The notes: a model not told the origin generated them from the sequence alone. DNA of 64,000 bases from Alisma plantago-aquatica (GCA_963693085.1 OY856413.1:473931379-473995378), one strand, 5' to 3'; counted from the stretch's first letter, positions 1 through 10,858 are shown. A program made the numbers and translations.

Positions 1-1538
1 TCTTCAAGCTCTATATTCCTCCCACTGCTTCCTTTGGAAATGAATTCCTTCTCAAGGAACACAGCTGTCCTGGCAACAAACACTTTGTTGTCAGTAGGGT
101 GGTATAAGTAATATCCCCTCGTTTCCTTGGGGTATCCAACAAAATAACATTTATCGGATTTGGATCCAAGCTTATCAAGAAACATTTTCTTGATGTAAGC
201 TTCACAACCCCAAATCTTCAGAAAAGACAAATCGGGACGCTTCCCGTACCATATCTCATATGGTGTCTTTTGAACCGACTTAGATGGTACACAGTTAAGC
301 ATAAACGCGGCGGTTTCAAGAGCATGACCCCAGAAAGAAATTGGAAGATCAGCAAACCTCATCATTGATTGCACCATATCTAACAATGTGTGATTCCTTC
401 TTTCAGACACACCATTATGCTGTGGTGTTCCTGGCGGAGTCCATTGTGATACAATACCACGGGCTCGCAGAAGGTCCTCAAACTCCTGGCTCAAGTATTC
501 TCCACCTCGATCGGAACGAAGTGCCTTAATACTTTTACCAAGCTGGTTCTGTACTTCATTCATGAAATCCTTGAACCTTTCAAGGGTTTCTGACTTATGT
601 TTCATCAGGTACACATAGCCATACCTACTGAAATCATCAGTGAAGGTAATGAAGTACTGACACCCATTTCTGGCATTAGCTCTAAAAGGCCCACATACAT
701 CAGTATGTATGAGTCCTAATAGATCACTAGCTCTCTCACCTTTACCTGAAAAGGGAGTCTTGGTCATCTTGCCCAACAAACAAGATTCACATGTCTCTAT
801 TGATTCATAATCAAAAGAGTCTAGATAACCATCCTTATGGAGTCTAGAGATGCGCTTCTCATTTATGTGCCCTAGACGACAATGCCAGAGATATGTTTTG
901 TTTGAGTCGTTGAGTTTTTGCCTTTTGGTTTTTACGTTGTATACACTTGTCTTCAAGTCCATCAAGTATAGACCATAAGACATAGGGGCACTGCCATAAA
1001 AGATCCCATCTTTAGAAATGGAACACTTTCCATTCTTAATAAGAAATTCAAATCCATCTTTGTCCAAACAAGAGACGGAAATGATATTCCTATTTATGGC
1101 AGGTACATAATAGCAGTTCTTCAACTCTATTATTAGCCCACTAGGTAGAGTTAACTCATAGGTTCCTACGGCACTGGCGGCAACTCTTGCCCCATTAGCA
1201 ACACGTAGTTCAACCTCGCCTTTCCCCAAAGGCCTACTTCTCTTAAGATCCTTCACATTTGAACAAATGTGAGATCCGCATCCGGTATCAAGTACCCATG
1301 ACGAAGAAGTAGTAAAGTTAATCTCTATAATGTATACACCAGAAGTAGAGATCTCTATCTCTGACTTCTTCTTCCATTGGTCCTTCCATCCTCTCCATGT
1401 AGAAGAAATTGGTTTGGCAAGAGAACACTTCTCTCCCTTACCTACTTTCCTCTTCACCAACGCATTAAGCGTACATAGAGTGGATTCTAAGGCTCCTGGT
1501 ATATCTGGATTGTGCAGAACACTTCTCACAGTCCTCAA
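1..1538 (-). CDS. copia polyprotein fragment: protease, GAG-pre-integrase, integrase
   Basis: About 512 codons are open without a stop from 1538 to the left edge, so the true end is outside the window. Motifs in order are a retropepsin active site in WVLDTGCGSHICSN; an HHCC zinc finger (HCRLGH, then ETCESC) of the GAG-pre-integrase domain; and the integrase core with HTDVCGPF, FTDDFSRYGYV and SDRGGEYL supplying the D, D and E. The C-terminal part includes the conserved IWGCEAY and CYFVGYPKETRGYY stretches. The protein would cut the polyprotein and insert cDNA into chromosomes. A CCHC zinc knuckle of gag, normally just before the protease, is not seen. This is the best preserved coding stretch in the window. 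It has no usable ATG of its own and continues the frame of the short gag start. Confidence 0.88.
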   Translation of the reverse strand, partial: MRTVRSVLHNPDIPGALESTLCTLNALVKRKVGKGEKCSLAKPISSTWRGWKDQWKKKSEIEISTSGVYIIEINFTTSSSWVLDTGCGSHICSNVKDLKRSRPLGKGEVELRVANGARVAASAVGTYELTLPSGLIIELKNCYYVPAINRNIISVSCLDKDGFEFLIKNGKCSISKDGIFYGSAPMSYGLYLMDLKTSVYNVKTKRQKLNDSNKTYLWHCRLGHINEKRISRLHKDGYLDSFDYESIETCESCLLGKMTKTPFSGKGERASDLLGLIHTDVCGPFRANARNGCQYFITFTDDFSRYGYVYLMKHKSETLERFKDFMNEVQNQLGKSIKALRSDRGGEYLSQEFEDLLRARGIVSQWTPPGTPQHNGVSERRNHTLLDMVQSMMRFADLPISFWGHALETAAFMLNCVPSKSVQKTPYEIWYGKRPDLSFLKIWGCEAYIKKMFLDKLGSKSDKCYFVGYPKETRGYYLYHPTDNKVFVARTAVFLEKEFISKGSSGRNIELE

Positions 1539-1598
1539 CTAGTTATGGAATTTATTCTCAATTAATTTGCCCATTTTAAAAGATGATTCTTTTGCCAT
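1539..1598 (-). pseudogene. copia gag N-terminus, stopped at codon 20 and largely deleted
   Basis: An ATG at 1598-1596 begins MAKESSFKMGKLIENKFHN, which resembles the start of copia gag proteins. Codon 20 is TAG (1541-1539). The frame then runs straight into LRTVRSVLHNPDIPGAL and the protease region. Family members usually have a tryptophan at this point, so TGG to TAG is a plausible change (inference). Most of gag, including the UBN2-type core and the zinc knuckle, is missing between this start and the protease. Confidence 0.65.
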
Positions 1599-2967
1599 TC
1601 TACAAGAGAAAATTTGCATTTGTCAAAACCTTTTTGATTTGATTTGAATAAAATTTGACGATAGTTAATTAGGCCTTTAATTAATTACCGCTCCCACTAT
1701 TTTGACTCAAATTGATAGCCCTCACCATCAATTCGGAAGATTGCAACGTACAATCTTCTAGTGGGTCAAGATCCTGAAATCCTCTGAGCCATGGACCAGC
1801 TAGGGCTGTCACCCACAACTCAGATCTCTCAGGTAGGCAACTCTTGCCAATTGCATCATATGCAACTCTTGAAAGATATCATATGCAACTCCTTGCAATG
1901 ATCATCTCCATGCCTCAAGGTGCTAGATCCTATCTAGGTCACCTTGTTAAGTCCGACCCAAAGCCAACACGATGAACATGCACCCTGCTAGGGCAGACCC
2001 ACACATTCATCCTTCACGCTTCCACGAGATAGACGGTGCACCACGCTAGGGCGTGCCCACACTTGGTCGATCAAGCTTTTCACGTGTGTCGCATTTGGAA
2101 GGCATCTGAAACTTAATATTTAATGAGGGATTTGGGTTTTATATACATATACATATCCAATCATCACAAAATATAGTATGTATCATATACATTCTATATC
2201 CCACAGAAAACATGCATAAACGATAAAAAGCAATGATTATGGCCATCCTATTTGTGATTCCTCGAGCCAAGAGGAATCACGGTCATCTAGGTCTACATCA
2301 TATGCAACCTGTACAAGATGAAATCTGTGCCTGCCTTTATGGGTTTGATCAGCTCATCTCCATGACTGATCGGCTCGCCATCAGGTTGGTTGTTCGGGTG
2401 CCACCAGTCGATCGACTGGCGCCTCCAGTCGATCGGTTCACCGGTCATCGTGCATCTCCTCAGGTCGCCACCCGCTCATCTCGTTCCTCGAACCGGCCGT
2501 CTGGATCACCAACCAATCGGTTCACTCCTTGAACCGATCGTCTTCAGGTTGTCCGCCGTTCTTTGACATAACATGAAATAAAATCTATCCTATTTACAAT
2601 TGAATTGTGAAACCCCGAGTTACATTCGGGGGGAGCAAAGGTAGGAAAGAATTCTCGAATTATTTCGAGTTACGTCAGGAATATGAGAAAAGGGATTCGG
2701 TGCGCAGACCGAGATGCAAGCAACCACACAAACAACCACACACAGATATAGGGGTTTATAGGCCATAATCATGCTACACATCCACCACAAAACTCATTTA
2801 AGGGCGACACGTATCGAGTGCATTAATATTACATATCATATATGTATCTTAGGGATTTGTGGATTGGACATGTATAAAGCCGATATTATCCGCATCACAT
2901 GCAATAAATAAAGGCGACAAACCAAAATCGATCACATCGATAATCCTAAAATATAGAGAGGTCGACC
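1599..2967 (-). other. Long untranslated leader of the left copia element
   Basis: This 1.37 kb between the primer-binding site and the gag ATG has no credible coding frame. It contains a cluster of palindromic motifs related to those in the element's LTR (about 2360-2545, for example CCAGTCGATCGACTGG and GAACCGATCG). Nothing else is recognised. Confidence 0.6.
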
Positions 2968-2968
2968 T

Positions 2969-2981
2969 GGCTCTGATACCA
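2969..2981 (-). other. Primer-binding site, initiator tRNA-Met type
   Basis: The minus strand reads TGGTATCAGAGCC one base after the LTR end (CCCAATA). This is the standard plant copia primer-binding site, complementary to the 3' end of initiator tRNA-Met. It fixes the orientation and the inner LTR border. Confidence 0.9.
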
Positions 2982-3538
2982 CTATTGGGTTTTGGAGGAG
3001 GCAGAGAAGCAGCGGAAACAAAAAAAATTTCTCCCCAAACCCGGAACAAAAAGGAATCGCGTCGACATCTATATGATAGGAAATAAGGTTTGTGAATCAT
3101 ACCTTGTCCCGAGGCTTGCTCGGCGACAATGCCACGCGCCTTGCGCGGTTTTCACCTCCGGTCTTGGACGGTGTCTGTGCAGCTCCTGGTCGCACCGGGA
3201 CTGAAGACTCCTCCTCCTACCGGACTGTCAGATGACAGTTGTCCTCCTGAGCGGCAGTGACCTCCCGCCTCTGAAGTAGTCCACACGGACCACCCGGAAC
3301 TCCACTCTCCTTGTCCCACAAGAAAGTGGAAGGAGTCGCACCCTCCTGTTGACGTACTAGTCGCCAACACACTCTCCTGCTGTCGACTGCAACTGCAGTT
3401 GTCCTTCCCTTGCTGCACCTCCCTTTGCGGGAAGCACTTACTCGGGCTCTCTCTCAGTTACCAAAACCAGAGAGAACGACAACTTTGCAGAGCAATCAAC
3501 ATGCACTGAGTTGTACTCTGAGAAGCCCCCAATACCCC

Positions 3539-3548
3539 TATATATATA
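3539..3548 (-). promoter_or_regulatory. TATA box of the copia LTR
   Basis: CCTATATATATAGG lies between the palindrome clusters (upstream on the minus strand) and the presumed R/U5 portion. The inverted copy in the solo LTR is at 8329-8338. The position fits a pol II LTR promoter. Confidence 0.6.
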
Positions 3549-3647
3549 GGCGGGTCATGGGACAGGGTTCTCTGTGCCCGGCAATACGGGACTAAAGCAG
3601 GAGTAGAAGGGTTCGGGATTTTCCACAAAAAGCAACTGTCTCGCAAT

Positions 3648-4035
3648 CTGAACCGATCGGTTCACAAGTGAACCGGTCGGTTGGGGACCTGAACTGATCG
3701 GTTCACCACTGAACCGATCGTTTGGTACCCTTGAACCGATCGGTTCACTCATGAACCGGTCAGTTGGGGTTCCAGGTTGGTTCCCGATTGACTTTCCTTG
3801 TTTCTTTCCCAATTGGTATCGAATACCAATATAATTCCCAATCGAATTGGGCAATTGAAACGAAAGGAAAATTCTCACCAATCCTACTTTCCCAAGTTGC
3901 TCGATTGCACCAGTTGAACCGATCGGTTCAACACTTGAACCGATCGTTTCACTCTGTGCATGAGTCGATCGGTTCACCATTTGAAACGACCGGTTCAGCA
4001 GCCGACCGGTTCATCACGTGAACCGATCGGTTGGG
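3648..4035. repeat. Two clusters of a 14 bp palindrome in the copia LTR
   Basis: The perfect palindrome GAACCGATCGGTTC occurs at 3650-3663, 3733-3746 and 3916-3929. About eleven one- to three-base variants lie around them (3648-3770 and 3912-4035). On the minus strand they lie about 100-500 bp upstream of the TATA box, that is in U3. A regulatory role is inference. Confidence 0.85.
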
Positions 4036-5221
4036 AATGCAGATTGTGCAGAATCAGTCAAATGCGATTTCAATCAATCTGAAACTCCAATCAACTCGTC
4101 CAACACCTTGAACACTATGATATTGAGCTATCGATTAATTGAGTGTTTAATTGAACTACTAAACTCCTTTAGTAATCAATCTAAACATTGCTTGTGGACA
4201 AAACTCCTCTTCCAGGTTGAATCCTATGTGTGTGACCCTGCAGGTCCATTTCACGTTGGCAGTGAAGGTCCATAACACTTATGACTTCACAAGCAAAGAG
4301 CGGTGCCTAGTCACACATCAGTGCTGCCCAAGTGAAAGTAGAAAGTTGGAGAACAACTTTCATCCTACAATCCGTGAATGGTGTTACAGTGAATGTATAA
4401 TTCCTTTGTCACTGATATCCAGAATGAACTCGAGGCATGGAACAGTCATCCTGTCAATGTTCATTCATTTCCTTGATCTCAGAGTAGACCGAGTGAGATG
4501 TGTATGACATCAATATAACATATTGATTCACACGTGCATGCGCATGCCTTTCTCAATCCTACTCATCAAGTGGCCAAGTATATCAAACTCCCTTAGGAGG
4601 GACAAATCCCATATCTATCACTCACCCCTCAAAAGCCCCATGTGTCAAAGCCACCCAATCATCACCTTTATAACAACCCATGTTTCAGGATTGCGTTTGA
4701 TGATGTCAAAGTGTACCCAACGACATGTGTTGAGTGTAGTGATTTCAGGTCTAAGAATCACACTCACCACCATCACTGTGAGAGCTGACTGTGACTACCA
4801 TGTCATGGTTCCATGTGTCACTCTCACGGTGGGTCTGTCCGGTACCTTGTTCTCTAACAAGTACCTATGTGCTTGGTTTGATATCACTATATCATGACTA
4901 ATGAGATTCTGTCATCAACCAACACACAATCTAGTCTTTAGTGTTATTGATGTCTATGGTTATTTCCACAATAACAACCGACTAGGGACTAAACAAGAAT
5001 GTATACTCTTAACATTCATATGATCTCATCGTTTAGGTCATGAACCTAAAAGCATATGTCATTGAGTAATACAATCTTTAGACATCTATCATGTTACACC
5101 ATCATCTCAGAAATAGTTTTAACATATAGATTGGAAATTGCCTTTATTATTATTCAAATCATTTACAAAGTATCCCATTACAATCATCATATGACTTGCT
5201 CTATGGGCATACATACCAACA

Positions 5222-5754
5222 CTAAAATGTTCAAGACTTTCATGAATGAAGTAGAGAAGCAACTTGGTAAGAGTATTATAGCACTCCGGTCAGATCGAGG
5301 TGGTGAATACTTAGGCCAAGAGTTTGAGGACCTTCTAAGAGACAATGGTATTATATCACAATGGACTTCACATGGTACACCACAACATAATGTTGTGTCA
5401 GAAAGAAGGAATTGTACATTATTAGATATGGTACGATCAATGATGAGTGTAGTCGAACTTCTAATATTGTTATGGGGATATTCTCTTGAAACTGCAGTGT
5501 TTACACTTAATCGTGTACCTTCTGAATTGGTTCAAAAGAGATCATATGAGATACGGAATGGGAATCATCCCAATTTGTCTATGTTAAAGATTTGGGGATG
5601 TGAATCTTATGTTAGGAAACAATTTCCTAAAAAGCTTGGACCCAAATCTGACTATGCTATTTTGTTGGATACCCCAAGGAAACTCAGGGATATTACTTCT
5701 ACACACCAACTGACAACAAAGTGTTTGTTGTTATTTGACTGCTGTATTTCTTGA
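5222..5754 (+). pseudogene. copia integrase, truncated and frameshifted
   Basis: The reading begins KMFKTFMNEVEKQLGKS straight after the inserted LTR and contains SDRGGEYL with the catalytic glutamate, GTPQHN and IWGCESY. Near 5650 two bases are lost (family GPKSDKCYF is disrupted) and near 5730 the frame shifts again, so FVGYP is read in another frame. The upstream catalytic aspartates are cut off by the LTR insertion at 5221/5222. An apparent start near 5056 lies in antisense LTR sequence and is not real. Confidence 0.82.
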
Positions 5755-6645
5755 AAAGGAATTTATTTCCAAAGGAATCAGTGGGAGGAATGTAGAGATT
5801 GAAGAAGTTCGAGATCAACAAGAAAGCAGAGAACCTGAGGAGGTACATAAGGAACATGAAGACTCACAAACTATTGTGGAATCTCAAGTTCCAAATGTAA
5901 CACAGGAACCTCGTAGGTCTAGTAGGATACAACTTGAGCCTGAGAGATTTGTATTTCTCTTGACTCAAAACAATAATGAACTGGGAATAGCATATGAGAC
6001 AACTTCCCATATAGAAGCCACTAAGGGACTAGGATATGAGAAATGGCTCAAAGCCATGAGATCTGAGATGGAATCCATGTACACCAACAAGGTATGGACC
6101 TTGGTGGATCCACCCAAAGGGGTAAAACCCATAGGGTGCAAGTGGGTCTTCAAGAAGAAGACTGACATGGATGGAAATGTTCAAACCTATAAAGGTAGAT
6201 TGTTTGCTAAAGGATTTCGTCAAATTCAAGGTGTTGATTATGATGAGACCTTCTCACCAGTTGCCATGGTTAAATCCATCAGGATCATGCTTGCCATTGC
6301 ATCTTATCATGACTATGAGATTTGGTAGATGGATGTTAAAACAACATTCCTTAATGAGAATTTATTCGAGGATGTGTACATGAAACAACATGAGGGTTTT
6401 ATCAATCTGAAGGAAGCTGATAAAGTCTGCAAGCTACAAACGTCAATATATGGATTGAAGCAAACATATCAGAGATGGAATCTACGTTTTGATGAAGTAG
6501 TCAAAAAGTTTGGCTTTAGTCAAAATGAAGATGAACCTAGTGTTTACAAAAAGGTTAGTGGGAGCACAGTCGTATTTCTGATATTGTATGTGGATGACAT
6601 ACTATTGATGGGAAATGACATCCCTACTCTTCAGATAGTAAAAGC
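5735..6645 (+). pseudogene. copia integrase C-terminus and reverse transcriptase, first part
   Basis: The sequence begins TAVFLEKEFISKG, passes RRSSRIQLEPERF and enters the copia RT domain (KWLKAMRSEMESM, GCKWVFKKK, YDETFSPVAMVKSIRIMLAI). An in-frame TAG at 6326-6328 follows IW and should precede MDVKTTFLN. The frame continues to the catalytic YVDDILL near 6585. At 6645 the solo LTR interrupts, and the rest of RT resumes at 8893. Joining the flanks and keeping one AAAGC restores the frame across the insertion site (QIVKA then WMGKTFSMKDLG). Confidence 0.88.
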
Positions 6646-7832
6646 TATTGGTATGTATGCCCATAGAGCAAGTCATATGATGATTGTAATGGGATACTTT
6701 GTAAATGATTTGAATAATAATAAAGGCAATTTCCAATCTATATGTTTAAACTGTTTCTGAGATGATGGTGTAACATGATAGATGTCTAAAGTTTGTTTTA
6801 CTCAATGACGTATGCTTTTAGGTTAAGGACCTAAACGATGAGATCATACGGATGTTAAGAGTATACATTCTTGTATAGTCCCTAGTCGGTTGTTATTGTG
6901 GAAATAACCATAGACATCAATAACACTAAAGACTAGATTGTGTGTTGGTTGATGACAGAATCTCATTAGTCATGATATGGTGATATCAAACCAAGCACAT
7001 AGGTACTTGTTAGAGAACAAGGTACCGGACAGACCCACCGTGAGAGTGACACATGGAACCATGGCATGGTAGTCACAGTCAGCTCTCACAGTGATGGTGG
7101 CGAGTGTGATTCTTAGACCTGAAATCACTGCACTCAACACATGTCGTTGGGTACACTTTGACATCATCAAACGCAGTCCTGAAACATGGGTTGTTATAAA
7201 GGTGATGATTGGGTGGTTTTGACACATGGGGCTTTTGAGGGGTGAGTGATAGATATGGGATTTGTCCCTCCTAAGGGAGTTTGATATCCTTAGCCACTTG
7301 ATGAGTAGGATTGAGAAAGGCATGCGCATGCACGTGTGAATCAATATGTGATATTGATGTCATACACATCTCACTCGGTCTACTCTGAGATCAAGGAAAT
7401 GAATGAACATTGACAGGATGACTGTTCCATGCCTCGAGTTCATTCTGGATATCAGTGACAAAGGAATTATACATTCACTGTAACACCACTCACGGATTGT
7501 AGGATGAAAGTTGTTCTCCAACTTTCTACTTTCACTTGGGTAGCAATGATGTGTGACTAGGCACCGCTCTTTTCCTGTGAAGTCATAAGTGTTATGGACT
7601 TTCACTGCCAACGTGAAATGGACCTGCAGGGTCACACACATAGGATTCAACCTAGAAGAGGAGTTTTGTCCACAAGCAATGTTTAGATTGATTACTAAAG
7701 GAGTTTAGTAGTTCAATTAAACACTCAATCAGTCGATGGCTCAATATCATATGGTTCAAGGTGTTGGACGCATTGATTGGAGTATCGGATTGATTGAAAT
7801 CGCAATTGACTGAATTTTGCCCAACCTGTAAT

Positions 7833-8240
7833 CTGAACCGATCGGTTCATGTGATGAACCGGTCGGCTGAGGTTGTTGAACCGGTCGGATGGAGTGTCCA
7901 GGCCGATCGGCTCATGCCCAGGTTGAAACGACCGGTTCAAGGGTTGAACCGATCGGCTCAACTGGTGCAACCGACCAGTTGGGAAAAGTCATGTCGGCAA
8001 GAATTTTCCTTTGGTTTCAAATTGCCCAATTCGATTGGGAATACCATTGGTATTCGATACCAATTGGGAAAGAAACAAGGAAAGTCTTTTTGAGCCAGAT
8101 TAGGACTATGAACCAATCGGTTCAGGGCACCAACCGATTGGTTGGAGTGCCCCAAACGATCGGCTCAGGTCCAACCGATCGGCTCAATGGCCGAACCGAT
8201 CGGTTCAGTTGTGAACCGATCATTTCAAGTTGCGAACCGG
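7833..8240. repeat. Palindrome clusters of the copia solo LTR
   Basis: Counterparts of the clusters at 3648-4035. Perfect GAACCGATCGGTTC occurs at 7835-7848 and 8193-8206, with about twelve variants such as GAACCGGTCGGCTG and CAACCGATTGGTTG. All lie upstream of the TATA box at 8329. Confidence 0.85.
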
Positions 8241-8328
8241 TTGCTTTTTGTGGAAAATTCTCGAACCCTTCTACTCCTGCTTTAGTCCCGTATTGCCGGG
8301 CACAGAGAACCCTGTCCCATGACCCACC

Positions 8329-8338
8329 TATATATATA
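8329..8338 (+). promoter_or_regulatory. TATA box of the copia solo LTR
   Basis: CCTATATATATAGG sits in the same relative position as in the left LTR. Transcription from here would run into the 3' part of the broken host RT. Confidence 0.55.
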
Positions 8339-8892
8339 GGGGTATTGGGGGCTTTATTAAGATACAACTCAGTGCAAGTTGATTGCTCTGCAAAGTTGTC
8401 GTTCTCTCTGGTTTTGGTAACCGAGAGAGAGCCCGAGCAAGTGCTTCCCGCAAAGGGAGGTGCAGCAAGGGAAGGACAACTGCAGTTGCAATTGACAGCA
8501 GGAGAGTGTGTTGGCGACTAGTACGTCAACAGGAGGGTGCGACTCCTTCCACTTCCTTGTGGGACAAGGAGAGTGGAGTTCTGGGTGGTCCGTGTGGACT
8601 ACTTCAGAGGCGGGAGGTCACTGCCGCTCAGGAGGACAACTGTCATCCGACAGTCTGATAGGAGGAGGAGTCTTTAGTCCCGGTGCGACCAGGAGCTGCA
8701 CAGACACCGTCCAAGACCGGAGGTGAAGACCTCGCAAGGCGCGTGGTATTGTCGCCGAGCAAGCCTCGGGACAAGGTATGATTCACAAACCATCTTTCCT
8801 ATTATATAGATGTTGGCGTGATTCCTTTTGTTCTGGGTTTGGGGAGAAAAATTTTGTTTCCGCTGCTTCTCTGCCTCCTACATAACCCAACA

Positions 8893-9791
8893 AAAGCTTG
8901 GATGGGGAAGACCTTCTCTATGAAGGATTTAGGCAAAGCATCCTATATACTAGGAATCAAGATCTATAGAGACAGATCTAGAAGGCTTCTAGGCCTAAGC
9001 CAGAGAACATACATGACAAGGTGCTAAAGAGGTTTAGCATGGAGGGTTCTAAGAGAGGTAACTTTCCCATGTCCCATGGGATTACGATCTCTAAAGCCCA
9101 ATGTCCTAGTTGATGTGATGAACGGGCACACATGAGTAAGATTCCATATACTTCAACAATTGGATCTATCATGTACACAATGTTATGTACTCGTCTTGAT
9201 GTGTGATATGCTTTGAGCATGACGAACCAGTATCAATTAGATCTAGGTAAATGTCACTTGACAGATGTAAAGAACATCATAAAGTACTTGAGAAGGACTA
9301 AAGATCAATTCTTGGTATACGGTAGTGAGGAAGAGCTTGTGGTAAAAGGTTACACTGATGCTAGCTTCCAAACTAATAAAGATGACTATAGATCACAATC
9401 TGGATTTGTGTTTTGCCTAAATAACAGAGTTGTGAGCTGGAAGAGTTCCAAGTAAGAGATGATTACATATTCTACAATAGAGGCTGAATATATTGTTGCA
9501 TCTAATACTGCAAAGGAATTTGTGTGGATCATGAAGTTTATTTCTGAACTTGGAGTGGTTCCCAGCACTAGTGATGCAATTGAGTTGTTTTGCGACATCA
9601 ATGAAGCAATTGCACATGCGAAAGAACTAAGATCACACCAGCGTTCCAAACATACGCCAAGGCATTTCCATCTCATACGAGAGATCATACAACGAGGAGA
9701 TGTGAAGATTTATAGAGTACCTACAGAAAGCAATGTGGCTGACCCACTCACAAAAGCACTTTCACAGCAGAAACATGACAAACATGTTTGA
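8893..9791 (+). pseudogene. copia RT C-terminus and RNase H
   Basis: WMGKTFSMKDLGKASYILGIKIYRD completes the RT thumb region. A frameshift near 9022 and a stop near 9203 precede the connection domain. RNase H covers about 9290-9750, with GYTDASFQTNKDD (first catalytic aspartate), a stop after WKSSK at 9453-9455, then TIEAEYIVAS (catalytic glutamate) and the terminal VADPLTKAL block. The frame ends at 9789-9791. The gene is dead because of the stops and the LTR insertion. Confidence 0.85.
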
Positions 9792-9826
9792 TCACTTGGA
9801 TTGAGATTCATGAGTGATTGGGTATA

Positions 9827-9842
9827 AGTGCAAGTGGGAGTC
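9827..9842 (+). other. Polypurine tract
   Basis: AAGTGCAAGTGGGAGTC immediately precedes the TGTTGG start of the 3' LTR. Such purine-rich tracts prime plus-strand DNA synthesis. The same sequence context recurs before 11013 and 13983. Confidence 0.75.
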
Positions 9843-10858
9843 TGTTGGTATGTATGCCCATAGAGACTATCATTTGATGATTGTAATGGGATACTATGTA
9901 AATGATTTGTAATACTATATTGATCATATAGATAAAGGCAAATTTCCAATCGGTATGTTTGTGTTTTATATTGTGAGATGACCACAAAACTTATTGATGT
10001 CTAAAAAATAATATACTCAATGTCATATGTCTTCAGGTTGATGACCTGAATAGTGAGATCATATGTATGCTAAGAGTATGTATTCTTGTTTGTCCCTAAT
10101 CAGTTGTTATGGTGGAAATATCCATAGACATCAATAACATATAAGATTAGAATGTATGTTGGTTGATGGAAGAATCTCAGTAGCCATGATATGGAAATAT
10201 CAAACCAAATACATAGATGCTTGTTAGAGAGCAGTGTATTGGACAGACCCACCTTGAGAGTGACACATGGATACCATGATTGGTAGTTAGAGTCACATCT
10301 CATAGTGATGGTGGTGATTATGGTTCTTAGACCTGAAGTCACTACACTTACCACATGTCATTCAGTGTAGTTTGACATCATCCACCGTGGTCCTGAATAA
10401 GGATTGCCATAAAGATGGTTCTTGGGGGCATTGTGACACATGGAGATGACTATAAGCATTGTAGATGAAATTTGTCTTTCCTATGGGAGATTTATATTAT
10501 GTCCATTTGATAAGCGAGACTGAGAAATGCATGGACTTGCTGATATGAGTCAATATCTGATATTGAGCTTACATATATCTTAGACAATTTTCTCTAGTTC
10601 AAGGAACATGGATTGAATGTTGAAGAGGATGATGGTTCCATGACTCGAGTTCAATTCGGATATCAGTGACAAAGGAACTGTACAATCATTGTAATACCAG
10701 TCATGAATGATAGGTTAGGTTGTTCTTCAGCATCTCCAATTACTGAGGTGGCAATGAAGTCTTGCTAGATACCAATCATTGCTTGTGAAATCACAATATG
10801 ATTATGGATATCACTGCCAATGTAAATTGGAACCTACCGGGTCACACACATAGGATGT
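9843..10858 (+). repeat. 3' LTR of the older copia, truncated
   Basis: It begins TGTTGGTATGTATGCCC and aligns with about the first 1.0 kb of the solo LTR up to the shared GGGTCACACACATAGGAT at 10838-10857. After that the match fades. The palindrome clusters and TATA box of a full LTR are absent. Confidence 0.75.

Larger units (their letters stand above)
1..5221 (-). mobile_element. Ty1/copia LTR retrotransposon, 5' part, runs off left edge
   Basis: Read on the minus strand the order is LTR (5221 to 2983), primer-binding site (2981 to 2969), a 1.37 kb leader, a shortened gag start at 1598, then protease and integrase open to position 1. The RT, RNase H and 3' LTR would lie to the left, outside the window. 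The element sits inside the integrase of another copia copy, which resumes on the plus strand at 5222. If the target duplication is the usual 5 bp, its right copy is CTAAA at 5222-5226. The partner cannot be seen. The order PR-INT before RT and the domain sequences assign it to copia. Confidence 0.9.
2983..5221 (-). repeat. 5' LTR of the left copia element
   Basis: The LTR is 2239 bp. On the minus strand it starts TGTTGGTATGTATGCCC at 5221 and ends CCCAATA at 2983 (canonical ACA decayed to ATA) just before the primer-binding site. It is the inverted counterpart of the solo LTR at 6646-8892. Stretches compared by eye differ by roughly 3 percent. It carries a TATA box and two palindrome clusters. 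Confidence 0.92.
6646..8892 (+). repeat. Copia solo LTR with target-site duplication
   Basis: The LTR is 2247 bp. It begins TATTGGTATGTATGCCC (canonical TGTTGG with one change) and ends CCCAACA. The 5 bp target-site duplication AAAGC is perfect at 6641-6645 and 8893-8897. No internal sequence, primer-binding site or polypurine tract is attached, so this is a solo LTR, probably left by recombination between the two LTRs of a full element. Confidence 0.93.
5222..10858 (+). mobile_element. Older plus-strand copia element, 3' half with truncated 3' LTR
   Basis: The pieces are integrase (5222-5754), integrase C-terminus and RT (5735-6645), the interrupting solo LTR (6646-8892), RT end and RNase H (8893-9791), polypurine tract and the first kilobase of the 3' LTR (9843-10858). 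Its 5' half would lie left of the inserted minus-strand element, outside the window. Frameshifts and stops show it is dead. LTR and protein similarity put it in the same family as its invaders. Confidence 0.85.

Noticed and set aside
2233..2532. 99-codon plus-strand frame in the copia leader
   Set aside because: It is antisense to the element, is driven by the palindromic GATCGGTTC-type words, and has no recognisable domain.
2969..2981. GGCTCTGATACCA as part of a tRNA gene
   Set aside because: No tRNA cloverleaf sequence surrounds it. Its position one base from the LTR end makes it a primer-binding site.
3648..4035. Regularly repeated palindromes resembling a CRISPR array
   Set aside because: Spacing is irregular, units are degenerate, there are no cas genes, and the setting is a plant LTR promoter region.
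4523..4897. 124-codon frame with an almost identical twin at 6970-7344 on the other strand, suggesting a conserved protein
   Set aside because: Both lie antisense in the two inverted copies of the copia LTR. The conservation reflects LTR identity, not protein selection.
5056..5754. A 232-codon open frame that looks like a complete gene
   Set aside because: Its first 55 codons are antisense copia LTR. Only the part from 5222 is real integrase, and its end is frameshifted. It is a chimera created by the insertion at 5221/5222.
2983..8892. Large inverted repeat as the ends of a DNA transposon or foldback element
   Set aside because: Each arm is a full LTR with its own context (primer-binding site on one, target-site duplication on the other), and the spacer is host copia pol.
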